A stretch of DNA of 64,000 nt, from the NCBI GenBank assembly GCA_964036155.1, contig OZ038422.1, positions 62,147,201 to 62,211,200 of the forward strand, read 5' to 3'. The notes beneath the pieces were generated by a model. It ran no database searches. It was not told the origin of the DNA and worked only from the letters and a program-made list of their open reading frames with translations. Position numbers and translations under genes: made by a program. This DNA is from Diploscapter coronatus. Lineage: Eukaryota; Nematoda; Chromadorea; Rhabditida; Rhabditidae. Shown here in pieces: positions 23,695 through 35,551 of this stretch (the first letter of the stretch is position 1; every line of letters starts with the position of its first letter).

Positions 23695-25532
23695 TGAGGA
23701 GAGGAACAAAATGCAGAGGCGCAGAGATAGAGAACGCCGCAAACGGGTCATGCAGCAACACTCATTTTCATCGTTCTGTTCTTCTAATTTTGATAGAGGA
23801 GTGACTCTGGCTCTGACAACGGTGAAATAACGTAATTTTGATTCTGATATCGATATTAGTGTTGAATTCTTTGTTCTAACAGAAATAAAATGTCGGAATT
23901 TTATTCTGACATCGACATCTTTGTCAGAGTCGGCAAGTCTTACCTGGGACCGCAAATGGGTTTACATCGTTTACAACTTTTGGTAATTTTCTACTCTAAA
24001 TAATCAAATACGATGCAACTAAGCAATTCATTCGTAAAAAATAAAAATTATTTTTAATCAAGGTATACCAGTAAAAGAACACGATTTTATTTTATGATAT
24101 TAAAAAAAACAAATCCAGCGAACGCCCGCGGACGCGCACTTCCTGACAAGATTTTCTGGTGAACAACCATTTCTATGGGTGGTTCATCGATTCTGATGGT
24201 GATCTTTCGTGAACACCAACTTTGAAGGGGACTTGCCTCCTATTTTTGGGGTTTTCAACGATCACTTTAAAAAAGCGAAAAATGCAAGGGGGCGGAGTTT
24301 GCGGTCCCTAGTATTGCCTCTTTCTGTTCTTTTCCTGATTTCTGATCAACTTTTCGTTGATAGTAAAACGAGCTGCACATCAGATATTTCCTTGTGTTAT
24401 TTTCTTTCCTAACTTTTTCTAAAGCAGGATATTATTTTTTAAACCAATCGCATTTTTGAAATGGCGAAAAAATGATTTTATTTTTTCTTTTGTAAAGTAA
24501 TTTCTTCCTTCTTCGATTATTTTCCATTGATCTCTTTAGCCTTATCGTTGAGAACTACAAAATCGTATAAACTACTACGCTCTAAGTAAGGGCAACTCTA
24601 ACATTGTTTTCTACTTTTTTCAAATAATGCCGTATTTTTACGGTATCATATTTTATTTCCAAGGCCGAGTCAAAATTTGTTCTAATTTATTCAATTTTCA
24701 CCAGACTACGGCTGACTTTATTGATCCTGTAAATTTGAGATTACAATTTTAGCAAAATCTCAAGTTTTTAGGTACTTTCACACTCAAAAATTCCTTGAAT
24801 TTTCGTATTTTCGGTCCTTTCTAATTTTTAACCAAAAACTTGTATTATTATTTTACTTCATTCGAAGTAGGCGATTTTAAGCTCCATCATACCACCGAAA
24901 ACTCCCAGTGTACCCACCTTTTCTCCTGTGTTCATTTACTTGATTTTATTATTTCACCGCGAAATACCCCATTTGGTAAACAAATATCTTCCAAAAACAT
25001 CGTGTATAATTTGATTTCCTAGGATAAAATGCACGCAGCTTTCCCCTTTCTATAAAATTATGATTGAAATCGAAATTCTATGTGGTCTTTGATGATAAGT
25101 GTTTCTTCCTTGGTTTATTGAAGCGAAAAATAAACGATAAGAACTAAAGACCGTGGAAATTAGAAGTTTTGGTTACTTTTTGCATGAAAAAGTAGATTGT
25201 CGTTACTTCGAACGACTCCAGAAAGTGCAGACGTGCATTTTATTGGGCGGCGTTTCGCACTCGCTTTGGCAGAACGTCACTCCTCACACCAATCCATCGA
25301 TAATGTATTTCTCTTCAATAAACGATTTCGGCAGCTATTTGAAACAGTTTGTACTCAAATGTCAACGTTTATTTCGCGAATTGCAAAACAAGTATTGAAT
25401 TTGAAAAATAGTCGGTCGTGAGGTGGTTTGTCGTTGTACGGAAATATACAAACAAAAACAAGAAAGAGCGGAACAATTTGATGTCGGCTGGTGGTGTGGA
25501 ACATCATTGATTTATTCAGCAACTTATGTCGC
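23695..25532. other. Intergenic region downstream of SRPK
   Basis: A likely polyadenylation signal AATAAA lies near 23883, about 190 bp after the kinase stop. The rest is AT-rich without a convincing gene. A weak hairpin lies at about 24160-24191 (GGTGAACAACC paired with GGTGGTTCATC). Open frames near 25153-25421 show no family resemblance. Confidence 0.5.
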
Positions 25533-25859
25533 TCAGTTGTTCTTCATGTTGTTGAGGAGAGATGGGCCGCGGGCTGGTGGAGGTGGGGCCTTGTCTCCCT
25601 GAAATGGCGCCAAATGGTATTCGTTCATTACCATAACCAAATGGTACCTTGTCAGATCCCCAGACGGCGACAGTTGGGTATGCCCATGGGTAATAATAGT
25701 ATGGAGAATAGGCGTAGGCGGCGGCAACAGTTGGGACGACTGGGACTTGGGCCTGGGTGGAGGTGAAGACGGCGAAGGCAACAGCCAAGAGGGCGAACCT
25801 GAAGTCGAGATTTTTCATAAGTAGCTGAGAATGAATAGAACTCACAATTTTCCGAACAT
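25533..25859 (-). CDS. Small secreted Tyr/Pro-rich protein, copy A
   Basis: Three tiny exons encode about 75 residues. The ATG is at 25857-25859 and the TGA at 25533-25535. Exon 1 gives MFGKL, followed by a signal peptide (FALLAVAFAVFTSTQAQ), a short VPVVPTVAA linker, the core YAYSPYYYYPWAYPTVAVWG and a tail APPPPARGPSLLNNMKNN. A TATA box lies 62 bp upstream and an AATAAA about 20 bp downstream of the stop. The second intron is 49 nt and identical in all three copies. If it is retained, the frame stays open and gives another C-terminus. The function is unknown. Candidates are a cuticle or mucosal secreted peptide or an antimicrobial-type peptide, but no family match is claimed. Confidence 0.8.
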
Positions 25860-25914
25860 GATGAGATGAGTACTGAGTTGACAGTGCTGTGATTTGCTGG
25901 GGTGAAGACACGGC

Positions 25915-25921
25915 TTTTATA
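25915..25921 (-). promoter_or_regulatory. TATA box of copy A
   Basis: TATAAAA on the minus strand, 62 bp upstream of the start codon. The spacing matches the TATA boxes of copies B and C, although the surrounding promoter sequence differs from theirs. Confidence 0.65.
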
Positions 25922-26723
25922 CCATCTGACGATCATTGAGCAGAGTGCTGTATACCGGGAGTAATCCAGTTCGCTACCTGGAAAAATACGCTTTCCGCCA
26001 CAGGGCAAATACACTCTACTCATGTAACGCTTTGAAGAGTTGCTGCTAGCAGTTAGCAGTACTGTACGAGTAAAGAAGCATATTGGAATAGTAAATGCAA
26101 AACCGGCTCGCGTACAGCATGAACTCATTGCGCCCTGTGACAGGCAAAGAGGAGAAACGTGTGAACAGTTGGGTAAACACCAGGCGACGAAAATAAAAAT
26201 GGAATACATATGATGTCAAGAAGCCGAAGTAACTCTTGAAGATAAGATGTTTTGAAAGCTATACGAAAATAAACCTGGTGCAGAAGTCTCGAGGATAGGA
26301 TTTAGAATTTGTTTTGTAAATTTCTGCAATACTTTATTCGTTGTTTAGATTTTGTTGAAATTTGCATATTTTGTAGAAGATCTAGGGAAAAAACTATTCA
26401 ATTTGCGAAAATCGTAAAATCATTGATCTCCCATGGACTTTCACATATTCAGATAGAAATTTTAAGCATTATTCAATTGGTTCTAAATCTGGAACATTGC
26501 GCAATCGGAGAATAAACATGAAGTATTCTGTCGAAAAAGTTAATGAAAAACTCACGCGCTCTAAAAATGTGTCCTGTAATGTTTAAGCAATCATGAATAA
26601 ACTCGACATTTTTACTTCAACATGAACCAGTATTTTTCATTCAATCCTCGAAAAACTGATCGTTGTAGAACATTTTTCAACTTGCTATGTAAGTAAATAC
26701 TCATTGAACAAACTTTTAAATCG

Positions 26724-26730
26724 TATAAAA
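26724..26730 (+). promoter_or_regulatory. TATA box of copy B
   Basis: TATAAAA 64 bp before the ATG, in a promoter block (about 26530-26787) that is largely the same as that of copy C. Confidence 0.7.
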
Positions 26731-26787
26731 GTTGAACGTCGGTAGCAATTGGCACAAGCTCAGCTTCGTCTAACAACTCACCTCATC

Positions 26788-27111
26788 ATGTTCGCTAAAC
26801 TGTGAGTTTTATTTTTGGAGACTTGTGAGTTTCATCGGGGTTTTTCAGGTTCGCTATCTTCGCCGTTGTCCTGGCAGTCTTCACCACCTCTTCGGCAGCA
26901 GTCCCAGTCGTCCCGGCCGTCGCCGCCTACGCCTATTCTCCATACTATTATTACCCATGGGCATACCCAACTGTCGCCGTCTGGGGATCTGACAAGGTAC
27001 CATTTGGTTATGGTAATGAACGAATACCATTTGGCGCCATTTCAGGGAGACAAGGCCCCACCTCCACCAGCCCGCGGCCCATCTCTCCTCAACAACATGA
27101 AGAACAACTGA
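26788..27111 (+). CDS. Small secreted Tyr/Pro-rich protein, copy B
   Basis: It has the same three-exon layout as copy A, but the signal peptide is clearly different (MFAKLFAIFAVVLAVFTTSS, then AAVPVVPAVAA). From YAYSPYYYY onward the protein is the same. The stop is at 27109-27111 and an AATAAA lies at 27197-27202. From about 26922 through the 3' UTR to about 27216 it appears essentially identical in DNA to copy C. It is divergent from copy A, with about 930 bp between the start codons. The function is unknown. Confidence 0.8.
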
Positions 27112-27196
27112 GCAATTCGAAACAGACGATCTCAGGGAGAATCACGATGACATCCGATTTTCTTTCATGAAATGTTTCGTTGTTTGTAAATGGTCG

Positions 27197-27202
27197 AATA
27201 AA
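27197..27202 (+). terminator. Polyadenylation signal of copy B
   Basis: Canonical AATAAA 86 bp after the stop codon, in a 3' UTR shared with copy C. Confidence 0.7.
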
Positions 27203-27529
27203 ACATTCGTTCTTTTAATTGACTGTTTTAAGACGTATTATTTGAGTAACCCGAACAAGATATAAAGAGTGGTCGAACAATTGCAAAAGTGTTCTGGATC
27301 CGAACCAAACCCATATGGGTGGCTACCCCTTCGAATTCTGATCACAGAAATGGGGTCATTTTGTTCAACCCTCTAAAGTGGGCGGAGCTATGCTAATTTA
27401 AAGTTTGAAAATGACACCCGTCAGAAGGTACAAAGAGAAATTTTTTATTTCAAAATCAGTTAAATGAGCGTGGCCCGAGGGTCGAATTTTACAAAATCGA
27501 TCGGAAAATTCAAACGATACACCAATCGA

Positions 27530-28870
27530 TAGCTCTTGAAAAATTGAGCAGCTTTTGTGAAGACACCATATGGTTATCTATTATTGTACAGGAGTGATAC
27601 ATAAAAAAAATCAAAATTTAATATCAATTTTCAAGAAAATGATACGAGAATACTTCCATAGGTAGTTTATAAAAATTTAGGCTCAAATTGAAGCTAAAGA
27701 CATCTATTATTTATTCTCATAAAGGTTGAAGTCTAACAATATCAAGTATGGTATATTGTACCGAATGATAGCGACCCATATGGTCAAGTTATCATTTGGC
27801 AACCAATACTCACCATTTTATATACCAAATGAAAGCCCTTATCGAGCTGAGTAGTGTGCTGAAAACCGATTGAAAAATAGATTCGTCTATCTTCTTTTAT
27901 GATCAGTTGAAGTTATCCCATGTTGGTCTTTTTCGGCGAGTGGTTATAGTCAATTAGAATGATAGTATAACGAAAACACTTGCTGTATTTGGTATAAATT
28001 GACTCGAATATTACTCTTCAACCAATCTTGAGTTAAATAATACCCATTTTATAGCATATCATTCGAACACCATTTGGATCGTATACTATGGACCCCTACG
28101 GTAGCATGGTAAAGTGGTAGCATGGTACTCTAAGAAGCAAAAATGAAGTATTGCTCTTAATCTGCTATATTCCGAAGAGATTTTTCGAATTCGTTTGATT
28201 TTCGAAAAGTTATGAATTTTTGCCATTTTCATAGTTAGACCCATTCAAACTGCTATACCATGCATACCATAATAGATAGCCATATGATGTCTTCACAAAA
28301 GTTGCTCAGTTTTTCGTGCTCTATCAAATGGTATATGATTTGTGGGGGTTACACATTGATTTTTGAAAAATTGAAATTTTCAGGTCCGATTTCGGGCCGT
28401 TCTTTCGATAAAGTCCCGTCGCTATTTCTTTGAAATAATTATCGAATTAGCATGAGTAGGACATGTACTTTATTCGATGAAAATATTAGGATGTAATACC
28501 GACAGCACTATGTAAATTTCGATTTTTCCCCGAAGACTCATGCTTTTTGACATTTTTATGCTATTCTTAGCCGTAGCTTGCAATAGGAAGGTTGGATCCG
28601 GAAAATATTCGCACCATTCGACTCAGCTCGTCGAGTCGAACAATCTGATACAGATTTCAGGGTGCCAGGATGATTTTTGCGATTTGATCCCCGGGCCCCG
28701 GTACTCGAGCCCGAAGTTGAAAATGTCGGAAAAAGCCCGGAATTATGATTCTCAAGTCGAATATAGTTAGTTAACATTCAAATACCTCTTCAGAAACGAA
28801 TTTGAAATCTCCGGTTCGACCTCTTCCTTGAGACCGTCGAATATTACAGAGAAGCCGCTCTAAGTACTCT
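27530..28870 (-). mobile_element. Truncated copy of the large foldback element
   Basis: This block matches, in reverse orientation, the left part and middle of the element at 36873-39058. Matching landmarks are CTTGAGACCGTCGAATATTAC near 28833, CTTAGCCGTAGCTTGC near 28567, and the GTGAAGACACCATATGG block at about 27555, which is inverted near 28270-28300. One arm is shortened, and the outer end near 28870 has drifted from the TTAA-type terminus. It sits between peptide genes B and C and encodes nothing recognisable. Confidence 0.7.
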
Positions 28871-29065
28871 GCCGAAAAAGCTAACGAAACACTCGCGCGC
28901 TCTAAAAATGTGTCCTGTAATGTTTAAGCAATCATGAATAAACTCGGCATCTTTACTTTCAACGTGAACCAGTATTTTTCGTTCAATCCTCAAAAAACTG
29001 ATCGTTGCAGAAGATTTTTTGACTTGTTGTGTAAGTAAACACTCGTTGAACAAACTTTTAAATCG

Positions 29066-29072
29066 TATAAAA
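29066..29072 (+). promoter_or_regulatory. TATA box of copy C
   Basis: TATAAAA 64 bp before the ATG of copy C, in a promoter that closely matches that of copy B up to the start codon. Confidence 0.7.
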
Positions 29073-29129
29073 GTTGAACGTCGGCAGCAATTGACACAAG
29101 CTCAGCTTCGTCTAACAACTCACCTCATC

Positions 29130-29458
29130 ATGTTCGGAAAATTGTGAGTTCTATTCATTCTCAGCTCTATTTATGAAAAATGTCGATTTCAGCTTCGCCC
29201 TCTTGGCTGTTGCCTTCGCCGTCTTCACCTCCACCCAGGCCCAAGTCCCAGTCGTCCCAACTGTTGCCGCCGCCTACGCCTATTCTCCATACTATTATTA
29301 CCCATGGGCATACCCAACTGTCGCCGTCTGGGGATCTGACAAGGTACCATTTGGTTATGGTAATGAACGAATACCATTTGGCGCCATTTCAGGGAGACAA
29401 GGCCCCACCTCCACCAGCCCGCGGCCCATCTCTCCTCAACAACATGAAGAACAACTGA
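29130..29458 (+). CDS. Small secreted Tyr/Pro-rich protein, copy C
   Basis: It has three exons, with the ATG at 29130 and the TGA at 29456-29458. The first intron and the signal peptide (FALLAVAFAVFTSTQAQ) match copy A, while the promoter and the 3' UTR match copy B. The gene therefore looks like a mosaic of the other two. The mature region (YAYSPYYYYPWAYPTVAVWG) and the 49-nt intron are the same in all copies. An AATAAA lies at 29544-29549. The function is unknown. Confidence 0.8.
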
Positions 29459-29543
29459 GCAATTCGAAACAGACGATCTCAGGGAGAATCACGATGACAT
29501 CCGATTTTCTTTCATGAAATGTTTCGTTGTTTGTAAATGGTCG

Positions 29544-29549
29544 AATAAA
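29544..29549 (+). terminator. Polyadenylation signal of copy C
   Basis: AATAAA 86 bp after the stop, in the same sequence context as in copy B. Confidence 0.7.
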
Positions 29550-29908
29550 ACATTCGTTCTTTTTAAATTGGCTGTTTTAAATTTACAACATAGCAACCCG
29601 ATAGAGTCGTCAAATCTATTTATGAATTTAAAATCGGTTTTGCTTGAAGTGAAATTATATTGAAACGCTTACACTGATTTTTATTGCGTTCCGCAATCCC
29701 CTTTTGCATCTTTTCCATGTTTGGTCAAAGTGGATCGATACTACCCCTTTCCCTCTGCCCTCTTGCCTTCCTATTTACTCTCTCTTTCATTCCATCTCTC
29801 CATCGCCAGCGAGCTTCACGTCATATGAGTTTTCGTCCACGAGTAATTTTAACAAATTTTGAAACTTGTGTGTAGGCTTAGTTATTTTCCTAAATTTAGA
29901 ATTTGTAA

Positions 29909-32900
29909 ATGGAAGAACCTAATGAAGACCGGGTTAATGAGGAGTCGAAAAATGTTCCAAACGAAAGACTCCAATCACTCTTGGCGAAGCATTCCATTCA
30001 AGAGAAGGAACTTGAAAGGTTGTTTTAATAAAAAATTGAATTGTTTCAAGGTTATTTTTAGATTACAAGAACAAAACAGCGAATATCGAGACAAACTCCT
30101 GAAGACGATTCGAGAAAGGGATGGCCTGGAACAAGCCGTCGAAAGGCTGAAAATCGATATGATCAAGGAACGAGACGAGGCCCAGAGAAGGGAAAAGGAG
30201 CTGGAACGCCATTTGAAGGCTGTTCAGGTATCTTAAATTTAAATTCAGGTATATTCATTCAGACGCTTTAATTTAGGACAAAGCCTCTGCGCAAGAATCG
30301 CACTATAAAATTACGATTCAAGACTTGTCGTCGAGATACAACAAATCAGTGGAGACGGTATGTGCTTTAGGGGTTTTAAAATTAAAATTTATATTTCAGC
30401 TAAGTAGAAGAGCCGACGAAGCGGAAAGGGATAAAAATGAGTCTGTGATAAAATTCGCTACCAGAGAAGCGGAAATTCTTCGGCTGAAAGCAGAGAAGGA
30501 AAAGCTGGAACTTCATCTGAAAACTGTTGAAGAGGAAAGGAAACAACTTCAATCAAGTCAAGAGCAGGAAAATGTGGATGAGATGGTATTTGTTTTATTA
30601 AATAGAAATTCTTAAACTGATTTTAGGCGAAGACGATTTCAAACCTCCAAGTAGAGCTTCAATGCGCGAAGAAAAACGTCTTTGAAGCTGAGAATAGGCT
30701 GAAAATCGCTGAAAAGCGGGCTGATGTAAGATTTTTAGAGTTGTTTCTGAAAAATGACAAATTTATAGTCATCTCAACTCACCGTTAATGAATTGAAGCA
30801 ACAGTGTGACAATCTGAGGAAACAGGTCATTCAAGCTAAGGAGCTGAGAAATGATGTATTTAATGTTTTTTTTATTTAATTAAAAATAAATTTCTAGAAA
30901 CTAACAGAAAACCATGAGCGAATTCAAGCAGAATTTGAACATCAAATGCTCCAGATCAAGCAGGAACTGGAAGAGTCGAAGAAAGAAAATGAAACTTTGA
31001 AAAAGCAAATTGAAGATATGGAAAAGTGGATCTTAAATTTAGTTCTAAATTAAGATTATTTTATTTTAGAGAAATCGTCGAGTTAAAAATCAAAGAAGAA
31101 GAGTCTAACGAAGATCATAGAGTTATGGAGAACGATCGGAAGGAATTGAAAATGCTTAGAAATATCGCTGAACAAGTAGCTAGGTATGAATTTAAAAAGT
31201 GTATAATTTACAATTTCATATTTTAGTTCTGAAGAGCGAGCTAAAATAGCTGAAGAAAAATGCCGGAAAGCTGAAGAAGAGAGGGACGACGCTGAGAAGG
31301 AGGCTTCTGAATGCAGGAGTCAAGCTGAAATGCTATTAGCTACTAATCAAGCATTGACTCTGAAGAATGCCCAATTGAATATTGAAATTGAACAGCTTAG
31401 GATTGAGGTAAGTGATGTTTCAATCTAGAAAATGGTCATGCAATTTTAGAAATCTGAACTACAAGAAAAATTGGATTCAATTTCAAGAGATGAAGCTTCC
31501 ACTAGCAATTCTACACAAAAGTCGGAAAATGACGATTCTGATATTAACGAACCAGCGACAACAACGACAACGATAAACCAAGACAACGAAAAAGTGAACA
31601 TTCTCCAAGATGAACTGAAATCTGCATTGAATACAAGTATTTTCCCAAACTATTCAACCCTATTGACTTTTTTCATCTTCAGTCGACGTCCTACAGTCCC
31701 AATTGGATGAGAAGATACGAGAAAATTCGTCGCTGAAAAAGAAGCATGCAGCGAATGTTAAGGTAAGGAAACTTTTAGAATAAATTAATTTTAAATTTAG
31801 GAGCTAAAATCCGAACTATCACAGCTAAAACGAGAATTTGAATCTATGCCAGCTAATTCGGAGCCGGGATTACTTTTGCCATCAGCAAACGGGTCTGATC
31901 CCGCTGCGAGCGATATTGCTAGTCCTTCAGGTATGCTAATTTTAGGAAATCTGAAGATTTGTACTTTTAGAAATTACGAGAACCCGTTCCAGAGCTAGTT
32001 CTCTGAGTAGTTTCGATAGGGATAATGTAAGTTCTCTAAAATTGAAAATGTTTAAAAAAAAAGATCATATTTAGGGGGAAAACCACGAAAATGCCGCTTC
32101 AAAGGTGGAGGAATTGACGAATATCCAGAAAACAATGGTCGACAAGGTTGGTCTTCGGATTGTTTTTCTTACCTGAATTTCGATATCTTTGAAGATCGTG
32201 TTGTTGCAAAAGAAACTGGCTCGGAGAACAGAGAAGATTGAATTTCTTGAGGAGCACGTTCGGCAGTGTTTGCAGGAGCTTCAAAAGAAAACAAAGTAAG
32301 AAAGTCTTTTTTGTCATCGACAATAAACCTTGCCATTTCTATTGTTGTCTGTATATGATACAAAAATATCAAAAGCAGTTGATGTCAATCGGAAATATTT
32401 AAATTTAGAATCATCCAATATTACGCCCTAAGAGAAGAGGCCTCATTATTAATGCCTGCTGATCCTTCATTGCAACAGGTATAATGATTAAATTTAAGTT
32501 AAAACTCAGAAATAATTCTAGCTTTATGATTCTTGTGAAATAGTTCAGGTAACATCAAAGTTGTAATGTGATTTGTTTGTGAAAATATTGTTGTTTAAAT
32601 ATCAATAATTTTCTTATATTTAAGTTAAGTTAATACAAATTTAGGTACCTCTAGTTAGAAAAGGCGAATCTTATGCGTTGATGGGATCGTTATTTTCACT
32701 AAACAGTGGAGAAAAGAAGGCCCTACAATTGGCTACGGAAATTAACAGTCGGTTACAAGCCGTACTAGAGGATACTCTCTATAAAAATATCACTTTGAAG
32801 GTACTTTGTGTTAAACTACTTCAATTAATTCAAAATATTTCAGAACTCTATGGAAAGTCTCTCTAATGATGTGTCCAGGCTGTCAAGGGAAAATCGTCTA

Positions 32901-32936
32901 TTATTATTGTCTCGAGGGGCCGAGCCTCAGAGTTAA
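29909..32936 (+). CDS. ccdc-186: CCDC186-like coiled-coil Golgi/trans-Golgi protein
   Basis: CCDC186 is a long coiled-coil protein that recruits the EARP complex and helps retain dense-core-vesicle cargo near the trans-Golgi. The ATG at 29909 lies just after a TAAATTTAG acceptor, fitting trans-splicing. About 16 short exons encode nearly continuous Glu/Lys/Arg/Leu heptads (for example LQEQNSEYRDKLLKTIRERD), a Ser/Thr/Asp-rich break near 31480-31610, and a conserved C-terminus. The block [21 protein letters not shown] matches the vertebrate CCDC186 end ([21 protein letters not shown]), as does IIQYYALREE. The stop is at 32934-32936 and an AATAAA lies near 33052. A 27-nt micro-exon at 32522-32548 is probable. 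The family call rests on the C-terminal block. Confidence 0.85.
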
Positions 32937-35551
32937 CATTTATCCTAACGTTTACAATTTATATCATTTGTGCCATATCTTTGAGAGCGTTTATTCATGT
33001 CATATTTATTTAAATATATATTGCCTTTAAAATATCTAAACTATCTCAAAATAAAGGAATTTTATCGAAGAAGATAAAATCAATGTTTTGACGAAATCAC
33101 AGCGAAGTGCTATTTTCCCGTTGACCGTTGCATATAGAAACCGGCTTTCGCATTGTCTTTTCTCTCAGTGGGAGAAAAATGAGAGAAAGAGAGAGCTCCC
33201 AGAGAGGAGATTTCATATATCCCTGTTTATCCGTTATCAAATCCTCTTTATCGATGAAATTATAATAATCTTGTTAATGCTTTTAACTATTTAATATTCA
33301 TAAGTCGCATTTAACGTAAATTGAGTATATCCGAGATCATGTTATATTTTTAAGCATTTAGCATTTATATCTAAAACATTGTAATATTTTGAAATTTCTT
33401 AATATCCACTTTTAAAATTAGGAGAAAATTTTCATATACTCATGGATACGACTACTAATCTATGGGCTATCCTCAACAATATTTGAGTTAGAGTGTCAGA
33501 GTTAGGGCTAGAGACTGGAGCACTCGAAGAGAATTGGAGAAAAGAATGCCAAAGGACAGAAACGCAGAGTCCAATGGGGCGAATACGGGCACGTGCAGAC
33601 TGCTGTACGGCGCACACATATCTGAGGGCTCATTGAAGCTTATCCTTCGATTTTTAGAGAACTATGAATCGTAATAATTTGTATTATTATTATTATTTTT
33701 TACTTTAACCTTTTTCGATGTTTTTAAAAAGGTTCTTATGATATTTTGATATATGAAATTGGTATGTCATGAAAACGAGTTTGGAGTTGTTCATATATCA
33801 ATTTTTATTGGGGGGAAAGAAAAAATCATGATATTTTTTGAATGAAGCACAACTTTTCCGAAACTTTCCGGATCCATAAAAATGAAATGTTCGAATCATT
33901 GCTATTCGCTATACAATTTCTTTGAAGTGCTTGCGTCTCGTAGAGTGTAACAAAAAATCGATATTATATGTCTGTCTCGCTCCCGTATGTCAGATGTCAT
34001 TTGAAAGACGGTCAGACGACGATCTCTCGTCGCGTGCACTAATATTATAGCCTTTCGAAAAGCGACTGGCATAAATTTTAACATTTCTATTATTTACCCC
34101 TTGACCATTACATAGAAATATCTGTTTCTGACATGTCTTTGAGAGAATGTTATCGATTTTTCAGTTTATTCATCGTGACAATTTGACATTCTTGTTTCCC
34201 CCTAATTTCATCATGTCCACAATTCACGAAAAATTAGATAAAGTGATCGAAGATTACGATTTTACCGTAATTGGAACTATCTTTTAAACTTTCAGAGTAA
34301 ATTCCCTATTAAAAAAAATTCCTGTAAATTCTGTGCAAATCGCGACCTCTTTACATTCTATTTCTGTTTACTTTTGTCACAAGAAAAACTGTACAACATG
34401 CAGTGTAAAATATATCAATTTGCACTTAAGTTTGACATCGATTTTTTATCACTTCTCTCCAACCTGATAAGAAATGTCAGTTGCATCAATAATGTTTTCC
34501 ACAAACATTTATACGCCTTTCGTTTCTATATTTGATTTCTCTTGCTTCGTATTTAGATGTTGCATTATTTGATGTCAGGCTTTTGCCCCAATTCTTTGAA
34601 TAATGCGACCAGTTTTCTTAGCGAAGCTGATATTTTTCTCTAGGTCTTTTTTGCTTTCATAATAATCCAATTTCAAAATCTCATCATTTTCTACAGTAAA
34701 ATATTTTTCTTTCTAAAGGTTCATTAGAATCGATAATTTGCCAGTATTTAATCTTTGAAAATTTCATAATTCCGCTGAATTCCAATTAAAGCCCGTCAAG
34801 AAATTATGATATTCAGCCTAGATATCGATATTATTTTTACAGAAAATCTGAAAAATTTAATAATTTTCCTGACATTCACTCTCAAAAGTTCACCATAATC
34901 ATGATATGTTGCCTAAAATCACTATATTTCATATTTTCTCGTATATATCGCAATAGTGTGTCTGAGTGATGATATCTGACTTTGACTTTTCCGTAATTTC
35001 GTTGTATGGGGGATTTTCAGGGATATCGAATATCTTTCTCCCTTTCTTTGCTCTCTCCATCATTTTCTAACTCTCTCGCCTCACCCTCTTCACCTTTTTT
35101 GTGCATTTCTGTCTCTATCCTTCCTCTCTTCATTTTCCTTAACTATTTCTCTCAAAGTTTATGGTGCGTCGCTTCATCGCTTCATTCAATTCAATCCATT
35201 TTTGTTCCAATTTTTTTTATCTATAATATCCGTTCTTCGCAATCAAAAGTCCGTTAGTTTTATCGATTTTTCGTGAAAATTCGACACAAATGATGACTCT
35301 TTGGAACGTTAACCCTTTTCTTAGTGAAAAGTAGGCTAATTTGAAAAAAACGACTTTAGAAAGTTAACTTACTTTTGAATTTAAAAAGTGGATGAGCTTT
35401 CCAAATAAATTCTGGTTTAGCTGCGTTAATTTCGACATAGCTGATGTATTGATTTATATTTCAGGCGGGAAATCGCGTTGAACGGCCTGAAGACCACGGC
35501 CTCTGGAATTGATCATCTACAGATAGAAGGAAGAGCCGGAAACATCGCAGA
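32937..35551. other. Long AT-rich intergenic region
   Basis: This 2.6 kb stretch lies between the CCDC186-like stop and the REEP start. It is mostly AT-rich with no convincing gene. A TTTCAG acceptor at about 35464 precedes roughly 90 bases of GC-richer 5' UTR directly before the REEP start, so the REEP transcript probably begins with a trans-spliced leader or has a 5' UTR intron here. Confidence 0.5.

Noticed and set aside
26815..27111. 98-codon frame with Ser/Pro-rich start
   Set aside because: Out-of-frame start across the first intron of copy B; the three-exon model is shared by all copies.
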